A stretch of DNA of 64,000 nt from Merluccius polli (Eukaryota > Chordata > Actinopteri > Gadiformes > Merlucciidae): positions 186,001 through 250,000 of the forward strand of contig JAOPHQ010003695.1 of assembly GCA_030340625.1 (NCBI GenBank). The letters run 5' to 3'. Of the stretch, positions 56,650 through 64,000 are shown piece after piece. Position 1 is the first letter of the stretch; each line of letters begins with the position of its first letter. The notes below the pieces were generated by a model. It saw only the letters and a program-made list of their open reading frames with translations, was not told the origin of the DNA and made no database searches. A program made the translations under genes and the position numbers.

Positions 56650-57000
56650 TTGACAAGTAACCACTACCTGGTAAGAGCAACCACTGCCTGGTACAGCCAC
56701 GGAAACCAAATTGAACCCTGGACCCTGGGAGAGGTTCTCCCACGAACACCCATTGGACAAGTCAGACAGCGTCAGCTAACAAGAGCCAATCAGGAAAAGC
56801 TTCCTCTTTCAGGAAGAGCTCAAACACCAGAGAAACAAGTTTTTAAGCACACACAAGTGTTCACTCTCAGGACAGACATCAGGTTCACTTATTTTACTCT
56901 GCTATTACGTTGTATTATCAGAATAAACTCTTAGTTATCTTTAGAGATGTTTCCTCCGTCTTGTCTCCAACCATCGAACCTAAGTAAAAAACTGCTAGAG
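56650..57000 (+). repeat. LTR-like sequence
   Basis: The segment has CAAT-like and polyadenylation (AATAAA at 56921-56926) signals near its 3' end and a tandem CAACCACTRCCTGGTA at 56660-56695. Terminal TG/CA and duplications were not identified, so this is tentative. Confidence 0.3.
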
Positions 57001-57049
57001 TTCTCCACAACATAATTGTTATTTATTGCTATTGTAGAAATAAGATATG

Positions 57050-57510
57050 TGTAATATTCCATTTGTATCGTCTGCACCCACTTCCTGTTTTAGTTTGGTA
57101 GTCATTGGTCTCATGCATTTTGTCTAGCTTTACTTCCGGGTTGTTTTTTTCCACTCACCTGCCGACCGCTCCCACCTCATCAGTGCAACCACATTCACCT
57201 GTGTTCCCTCTCCTGATATATACCCTGTGTTCCCACTCACCCTCTGCCAGATTGTCCTTGTCACCCTAGTGTGTTCATGCTTTCCAGCGATTGGTTTTGT
57301 CTCCGTGTTTGCTTACCTGGTTACCAACTCTTTTTGGATTTTGGATATTGGATATTGGATTTCCCCCTGAATGGACTTGTTGCCTCCGCTGACTGCCTAC
57401 CTGTGTATGACCCTGGATTGAAGTAAAGTCTTTATTGTTTACCTGCCTTTGTGATTCCGAGTGTCCTTTTTCTGCATTTGAGTCTCAGTCTCTGGTTCAG
57501 AAGCGTTACA
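57050..57510 (+). mobile_element. Solo LTR (family A-like, copy 3)
   Basis: A 461-bp unit starts TGTAA and ends TTACA, flanked by ATATG on both sides (57045-57049, 57511-57515). Its interior shares CACTCACCTGCC, GCCAGATTGT, an AGTAAAG polyadenylation region and TCTGCATTTGAGTC with the 22.5-kb copy. Confidence 0.75.
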
Positions 57511-57825
57511 ATATGCTCAAAATGCCATTTAATATCTTAAATGGCACTTGGGGGTCTTAAAAAAAGCCTTCTATAAAAACATGTCTTGGTGTGAAGGTTT
57601 TTAAGTGAAGCTGCCCGCATTCACAGCTGCAGATTTCAGACGAGGCTACACTGAACTATGTGCTGTTGTCATACTGTTTGCGTGTACGTGCTGGAACTGC
57701 ACTGGGAGTATGAAGCAAGGGGTGTTTCTGAACCGGATTGAAATGTGTGGGTAAACAATGACAGAGCGATGAATGAGACAGTCAGTGATTGTGTTGTTTA
57801 CGACAACACACTGTAAAAAGAACAC

Positions 57826-57859
<34 letters not shown>

Positions 57860-59890
57860 AAATGCAGCAGACCCATCGCCATGGCTCAGTCTTAAGTGGG
57901 GCATATTACTGCATGAGGGGCACAACTCACTCATTCTATATTTTTGATAATCCAATATGCTATTGTATTCGTTCAACACTGACACATACTAACTATACTG
58001 AGGTTGCATACTAACCAAATTGGTCTCAGATAGATTTAATATGCCCTGATGTATTAGGCCTAAAATTATATGAATGCAGTAAGTTACAATTATAACATGG
58101 AGAGTGGTAGCAAAGCTGATGCATTCTCATTGCAGACATTCACTGATTAGACAATTTGCACCAATCAGGCGCACTTACAAGGCTTTGTAAACAATTGGCT
58201 TTTAGAAAAGAATGACTAAACGGCAGAGGTTGGCACCGCAATCAGTGCACTTGCAAATAAGATACTGTAGTGGTGCTTATAGTAAAGGTAACAAAAATGT
58301 AAGTGTTTGTTTTTTAAGCAAAAAGTAGGTAGTATGCAATGCATAAAAATGTTGGTAAGAATGCGTATGAATGCGTAAAAAACTGTGTCCCTTTGCCTCC
58401 CGCCAGGACTCAAAACTCGCATAACAAAACTAAACAGTAGGGGGAGCCCAACTCAGCTACCAATGTTTTATATAAAGCATCCAATTATTTACTTCCCCTT
58501 ATTTCATGTAATTAAAAAGACAACAGAAATTGCTCCAACATCCCTGCCCCTAATTGTCCAGTGTTCAATAAGACAATTATCATTATCAATTAATGGAGCC
58601 AATAATTGGAATTAATGTCTCTTAATTGTCTTTAAAACATAATTAGTCCGTAGAGAGTCCAAAGTGCAAAAGAATATAATGTAATGTCCAGAGAATGGTG
58701 GAGAGACGATGGCAGAAGTGCGTGGGAACCTCCTCTCCCTTCTTCTCTCACGAATGTGACCGTCTATGTGGATAGCCAGATCATGAGGTCCAGGCTGGAA
58801 GGGAGTTACCGAGAGGATACCTGGTCCTTTATTTCCTCTGAAAGACTGTGGTTATATATATGCCAGATAGCGCTACCTATAATTGTTATACCCATACCAT
58901 TAGTGGTATTGTAGACGTTATGTTATCAAAAGTGATTCTGGAATAAATTGAATAAATTAAATGTTTCTGTCTATAAAAAGGTGGCACCGTCCACTCAAAA
59001 TTTAAATTATTTAATTGAAAAAAGAGCGGAGTTGACATGTGTTAACACAAGGCCATCATTAGTGTCATGTCCGAGTAATTCTAATGTCCAACAATTTTAA
59101 TGAAATCACTCCCAATGAAATTACTTGCAAAACCTCTGATTAAAACACACACAAAAGGTAGACGCAAGTGCACTTACAAGTGAAATCCAAACCCTTTAAC
59201 TTTGTTAATTGCTTCATTCAAAGCAATCTTTTCAAGCACAAAAACAATCAGTTTTTAAGTTTGGTCAAAGTCAAGGTTAAAAATACTTGGACAAATAGTC
59301 AACTCATGCAGTCCACTTGTGAACCTGTATGTACATACAGAACAACATAGTTGATGTTTTATTTTTTTGTGTAGTGCAAGTGAAGATCAGTTCAATTCAT
59401 TAAATGATTTGTTCGTATGCTGCAAATTATGCTCAGGTTTTGTGCTTTTTGCTAACTATGTGGTAACAGCTAACAGCCTTTTAAGACCCAGGGTATTCAT
59501 GAAGACAAAACACTACAGGAAAAACAAATGCAAAATGCTATACCAGCATGAACAAATAAAATGTTCTGACAGGCATGCCAGGAGAAGGACTTTGTGGGGT
59601 TTTAAGTAAATCAACCATACAGTTTATTATACATTATTATTATTCCAGCTCTTTATTTTACAGAAATAGGGAGATGTACGTGCACAAAACATAAGCATGA
59701 AAACGATTGCACAACATACAGTATTGCACATTGTATGTATTTAAAGGCCAGGAGCCTGTAGTTTAGTTCGTTTATTTCAGCAGCCAGAGATCTCAATGGC
59801 CATTATTACATTGATTTTTCTTCTTCTACTTTCTGAAGTACATCAAGTACATTACTTGCTGAAGTGACAAGTACTTAGCACACTTGGCAC
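57511..59890. other. Intergenic sequence
   Basis: A (GA)n run lies at 57828-57855. Around 58515-58650, AAGACAATTA and TAATTGTCTT form the ends of a small inverted structure. No gene was found. Confidence 0.4.
57828..57855. repeat. (GA)n microsatellite
   Basis: A pure GA run. Confidence 0.9.
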
Positions 59891-59895
59891 ACTTA

Positions 59896-60545
59896 AGCGG
59901 TGGTTATACTTCTACAACTGCATAATGCGCTATCCAACTGCGTAACCACGGAGACCCCTCGAGCCCCCATAGTTCTCCGTCGTGGTGCCGGATACGCAAT
60001 GCAATTTCCTGCCCGCAAAACAAATAAGGTGCAAAGTAAACAAGATTTCACACAAGATTCACACATTTCACACAAGTAAACAAGTACAAAAGGGATAAAC
60101 AGTTAAGAGGGATAGTTAAAAGAGGATACATTATAATAAAAAATGAAATGCTTTAAAAGTAAAAAACGTAATTGCTAAAAACAAAATATTCACAACCATG
60201 TAGTGCAATTTGCCACCGTCTCTTTTAAGTTATAGGTTCAAGTAGGTCGGGTTGGCTTTCTGGAGCTTTATGCGTCCATAGAGCATAGTGTATATGTCGT
60301 GCATTGCGTCATCCTGGTCCTCGTCCGGATCTGATGTTTTTAGAGGACCAATCGCAGCCCTTGCCGTCTCCGTTGTCCCTTGATGGAGTGACGGACACAA
60401 ATATTTCATGCAGCCGGAGACGACGGAGAGGCTCTCCGACAGGCTCTCCGGCGACGGAGAGGCTCTCCGACAGGCTCTCCGGCGACGGAGAGGGCTCTCC
60501 GTAACCGACGTAGAGCACTTTACGCAGGAGTATAAATTAGGCTTT
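59896..60545. repeat. Possible short DNA element (Harbinger-like ends)
   Basis: The left edge GGTGGTTATACTTCTACAAC TGC and the inverted right edge CCTAATTTATACTCCTGCGT AAAG share a TTATACTYCT core, as do many fish Harbinger/hAT short elements. GC-rich interior, no transposase. The target duplication is not clear. Confidence 0.35.
60421..60500. repeat. 31-bp tandem repeat rich in GGAGAG/CTCTCC
   Basis: Units starting CGACGGAGAGGCTCTCCGAC at 60421, 60452 and 60483 (about 2.6 copies). Each unit contains a GGAGAG-CTCTCC palindrome. Confidence 0.9.
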
Positions 60546-61695
60546 AGCTAGCTACGGTAGTGCAGCTCTACTTCATCTTTGTTCCATTTTCCCACTCAAA
60601 ACCCTACCTCAAGGTGAATCCCATGCAGCTTTTAAAGACAACCATGGATTGATATACATTTCAGAGGAGGACAGAGAATGTGATTTTTACTTCCTGTATA
60701 TAAAAAAAAGCAGGAAAGTAGCATGCTGTGTGTTGACCGAGGCAATCTTATCGCTGACCGCAGGGGGTGGGAGGAGGAAAGGCGAACCATTAAAAACATG
60801 GCGCCAATCCGCTTAAGACTGGGAGGAGCAGCATCAGTACTAAATCAACAACACAGCTGATGTTAGAGAGACTTCACCTCAACCAATGTCATTCTGACAC
60901 ACTAACTTCCTGATTCGATAGTATTTAATTACTATCGCCAAAGTGTCTAAAGTCCTGCTTTTCGCAACTGCAAGTCGCAATATCTGCGGATTAGGGGTTA
61001 AGAGCTTAGGTACCGCACACCCCAGCGGGAGTCCAAACGGCTTTAAAGGAAAGGTGAATTTCAGTTATCTGGAAGTTAAACCACCTCAAAAGGTCAAAGG
61101 TAAAGCTCCTATTAAATGTCCTTCATCCTATTAAAGGACCTTTCTGTGAACACTGTTCGAGGGTAGCGAAAAAACAAAGAATGTGTGTTTGTTCAAGTTC
61201 ATGTCGAAGCTTGTGAACTGAGACGTACTGCGGGCGAAACACAATTTAAGTCTGAACACAGTCTGTACAAGTGGACTTGCTGTTGATGTGGTCATTTTTC
61301 CTAGATGTTTGTGCTTCTACCATGAGTTAATAGTCTATATAGTAAATGTTTTCCTTTTTTGTTTGGTTTGATTGTGTTTAGTGTTGTTCATTGTCGTTAT
61401 GTCGTAATGTGTTGTGCTGTAGCCTATGGACAAAGTTATTACAGTTAAAGTCCAGATATAAATGACATGGATCAAAGATTTGCGCCCGTTTTCGATCGGG
61501 AGGGTGTTTTATTTTGAAAATTGACCGGATGCTCTGTGGCTTTTACTATCTGACGCGGCTCCGTCAAAAATACAACTGGCGCGTCTCTGGAGCGTCAGCC
61601 GCTTCTGAGCCGATCCTGGGCCGCTTCTGGGCCGCTTCTGAAACGCGCCGCGTCTGGTGGAAGCGCACTCATTGACGGATCGCGGCCATTAAAAG
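60546..61695. other. Intergenic sequence
   Basis: 61530-61680 is GC-rich with a short tandem (GGCCGCTTCTG twice near 61619-61640), likely part of another short element. No gene is visible. Confidence 0.4.
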
Positions 61696-62364
61696 TAGGG
61701 ATGTCCGATATTGGCTTTTTTACCGATAACCGATAACCGATATTGTTCAACTCTTAATTTCCGATACCGATATCAACCGATACCGATACCGATATATGCG
61801 GCCACGTGAAACCTCCGCTTTACACTCATTGCAAACCGCAATAGGCTTTATGCCGAGCGCAGTGTGGATTAATAAATAAAAACAAAACAGCGGCAAAAGC
61901 TCGCGTGTGTCCGGGAGAGGGCTGCTCTCCTCGGACACATTACTCTGAAGCCCCGGCGACGGTCTGGAAGTGCGGATTAATAAATAAAATAATGTGAGCG
62001 CAGTACAGCGGACCTGAACCGGTTGTGATGAGACTGTTTCACAGAATGCGTTAGTATGTTGCGCTGACCCCTATTTTACTATTCAACGTAGAAACTTTGA
62101 AATAATTCCAAACCACCGACATAACCACAGCTACAACTAGCGTCCCGCTACACGGCCGCACATGCCCAGGCTTGTTATTGAGACGGCGCGGCGCGTTTGA
62201 TGATGTCATCAAACCACGTCCTCACTTGAAACAGATGTCTGAAATTATTTCAAAATCGATTTTGGTATCGGTTAAAAAACCGATACCGATATTTTCCGAT
62301 ATTGATTTTTTTATGCCAATATCGGCCGATAATATCGGTGGGCCGATAATATCGGACATCCCTA
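61696..62364 (-). mobile_element. Non-autonomous hAT element (family B, copy 2, inverted)
   Basis: It has the same terminal sequence TAGGGATGTCCGATATTGGC and interior as 46266-46886 but in the opposite orientation. It is 669 bp long versus 621 bp. ATTAAAAG flanks both sides (61688-61695, 62365-62372). Confidence 0.92.
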
Positions 62365-62479
62365 ATTAAAAGTGGAAGTTGGGCTTACGTGTTTGCGCAG
62401 CGACTTTAAAACTCTGGATGTATTACGTCAACACAATTATATAATTTGTTAGTATATTATATTGTGCCCTGTGACAAAT

Positions 62480-63346
62480 GACGTTTCGGCTAATATTCGT
62501 ATTCATTGGCATTAGTTTTTTCGTCTTCTCATGGCACATCCTTTTTGTGAGGCATCAAGTCCCCATGCGACCTTGATACACACACACACTTCTTCCACAC
62601 CCAACAAGCCCATAGCTGAAGGCCACTAGCTTGTTAGCTAACTGGCAGTGCAATATAACTACACTAACTTACAAATAATATCAAAACACGGTGATTACTT
62701 ACAGACTCACAGTTAGCAGACCGCTCACGTACAGTGAGAACCTCTCCATCTTTTACCTCCAATGGAGATGTGAGTCCTGCTGTGAACTGGCCCTCGTTGG
62801 TGACGACCACACACATCCACCTGGGAGCTAACTGTAGTAAATGGGAGTGGTTATTCACCTGGGTGAGTAAATGGGACTGGTTATTCACCTGGGTGAGTAA
62901 ATGGGAGTGGTTATTCACCTGGGTGAGTAAATGGGAGTGGTTATTCACCTGGGTAAGTAAATGGGAGTGGTTATTCACCTGGGTAAGTAAATGGGAGTGG
63001 TTATTCACCTGGGTGAGTAAATGGGAGTGGTTGTTCACCTGGGTGAGTAAATGGGAGTGGTTATTCACCTGGGTGAGTAAATGGGAGTGGTTATTCACCT
63101 GGGTGGGAGGGCATGCTCTGAGAGTATTTGGATTATGCAAATAATCCCTGATTATGACAACTAACACAGGGCTTTTTCCAAACAGCCTGTAGTATCGATG
63201 GTTTTTTGAACAATGAAACTACAAAGGGGGCGAATTCCAGATTTCACATTTTTTAGGCTATTAAAGTCAAAGGTAACATATGTAACACATGAAAGGGCCA
63301 AGTATAAGCTGTTTTGCATAATAGGTCCCCTTTAAATTAAAAACAA
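62480..63346 (-). repeat. Fish short DNA element containing a minisatellite
   Basis: The right edge on the minus strand reads TTTAAAGGGGACCTATTATG CAAAACAGC, a very common fish element terminus. The interior includes the 30-bp minisatellite. The opposite terminus was not found, so the left border is approximate. Confidence 0.45.
62837..63106. repeat. Nine-unit 30-bp minisatellite
   Basis: GTAAATGGGAGTGGTTATTC ACCTGGGTGA repeats from 62837 with only a few substitutions (for example ACTGG at 62875, GTAA variants near 62955 and 62985). The period is a multiple of three, so both strands stay open (KWEWLFTWVS on plus, LTQVNNHSHL on minus). These are not genes. Confidence 0.95.
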
Positions 63347-63354
63347 AAATGAAA

Positions 63355-63475
63355 TTTTGGCTAGCTAATTATACCATAATTATACAATTATTAAGTACTA
63401 CTGAAAAGCACTTTGGTTGGCAATACTCCAAATCAATTTGCATTATGTTTACTAGTTACTAACGTTAACGTTGCT
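63355..63475 (-). repeat. Inverted copy of the 22150-22265 repeat
   Basis: The minus strand carries AACTAGTAAACATAATGCAA, ATTGATTTGGAGTATTGC and AATTATGGTATAATTA in the same order as the 22-kb copy. Confidence 0.75.
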
Positions 63476-64000
63476 GTTGCTACCCACACTCTCAGTTAAG
63501 ACTGTTAATGCTTGTTGCTTTTTTCAATTTGTCATTTTTTATCACATTGAGTTATGTGATACGTCCATCTTTAACTGACTTCTTTTAGTCCTTTTTCCCT
63601 TCTGAACAGTGTGGGGGGTCGGTAGGTGAAACAAGACCTCGGCCCCCATGCCATGACCAGTTCGGTAGATCTAAGCATCTGAGATATCCCACGCAGACAC
63701 AGTGTCCCGCTGTGCTGCAAACGGGCCCCTGTGCGAGGATAGGGCCCATGCTAATTGCTGGAATAGAGAAACTTGTGTTCTTTCATTAATATTTCAGCTC
63801 TTCTTCAATGGCCCTGTGCTCTGAATTATTTAAATGGTGTTAGTGTGTGCTTGTGCGAGAGAAGACTGTGTGTGTGGCGCCTACAGAGGCAAGAATTTGG
63901 ATAGTCAAAGCTGTCACTTGGAGCTGTTAATAGCACTCTTTTCATGGTGTTGATTCATTGTTCATTCTGTAGCAGCGGTTCTGTCAGATACTAGACTCTG
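63476..64000. other. Unique intergenic sequence
   Basis: No repeat or exon is recognisable. 63600-63850 is moderately complex and could be conserved non-coding DNA. Confidence 0.3.

Noticed and set aside
62837..63106. Possible CRISPR-like array
   Set aside because: Units are contiguous with no unique spacers, there are no cas genes, and the DNA is vertebrate.
62664..63167. 167-codon repeat-protein-like frame
   Set aside because: The 30-bp minisatellite keeps both strands open. No start context, homologue or splice signal supports a gene.

Overview
The window is eukaryotic nuclear DNA, almost certainly from a ray-finned (teleost) fish. The evidence is an intron-split ciliary gene of vertebrate type (arl13b), split fibronectin-III exons of a class II cytokine receptor, dense (CA)n, (CT)n and AT microsatellites, and transposon families typical of teleosts: hAT elements with 8-bp target duplications, a Gmr1-like Ty3/gypsy element, L2/CR1-like LINEs, tRNA-derived SINEs and a gammaretrovirus-like endogenous retrovirus. 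There is no prokaryotic gene organisation, CRISPR array or operon. Most open frames are chance frames or translated microsatellites.

Layout. 1-10.1 kb: the 3' part of arl13b on the plus strand. Seven exons run from the NKQD G4 box of the GTPase domain to the stop codon at 9487-9489, followed by a 3' UTR with long C tracts. The GTPase N-terminal exons lie upstream of the window. A degenerate Gmr1-like retrotransposon (5748-7506) sits in the intron before the penultimate exon. 10.7-12.6 kb: a cluster of hAT debris, including one short element with a perfect 8-bp duplication. 12.9-15.6 kb: minus-strand exons of a class II cytokine receptor, convergent with arl13b. A frameshift and a stop in the second fibronectin domain, a phase clash, and no visible membrane-spanning or cytoplasmic exon make it a probable pseudogene.

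16-38 kb: intergenic DNA. It holds microsatellites, a Charlie-type hAT (17893-18990), a solo LTR (22464-22892), a LINE scrap, two unidentified coding-like fragments (23955-24161, 26145-26339) and a comparatively repeat-poor stretch (about 29.1-33.7 kb) that may hold regulatory sequence. 38.7-45.7 kb: a broken endogenous retrovirus with gag, protease, RT, RNase H and integrase remnants, invaded by other elements including a solo LTR (43765-44220).

46-64 kb: nested mobile elements. These are two inverted copies of one hAT-type short element (46266-46886 and 61696-62364), two more solo LTRs of the 22.5-kb family (48150-48467, 57050-57510), a LINE split by a SINE-like insertion (50210-52460), a TTAA-flanked DNA element (54997-55904) and a nine-unit 30-bp minisatellite (62837-63106).

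Only arl13b looks intact over the part visible. It would act in the primary cilium membrane as an atypical ARL GTPase and guanine-nucleotide exchange factor for ARL3. I found no multi-gene system that looks new. The unusual signals are the Gmr1-like domain order with a SCAN-like gag, the decaying receptor, three perfect fold-back hairpins, and the nested element histories.
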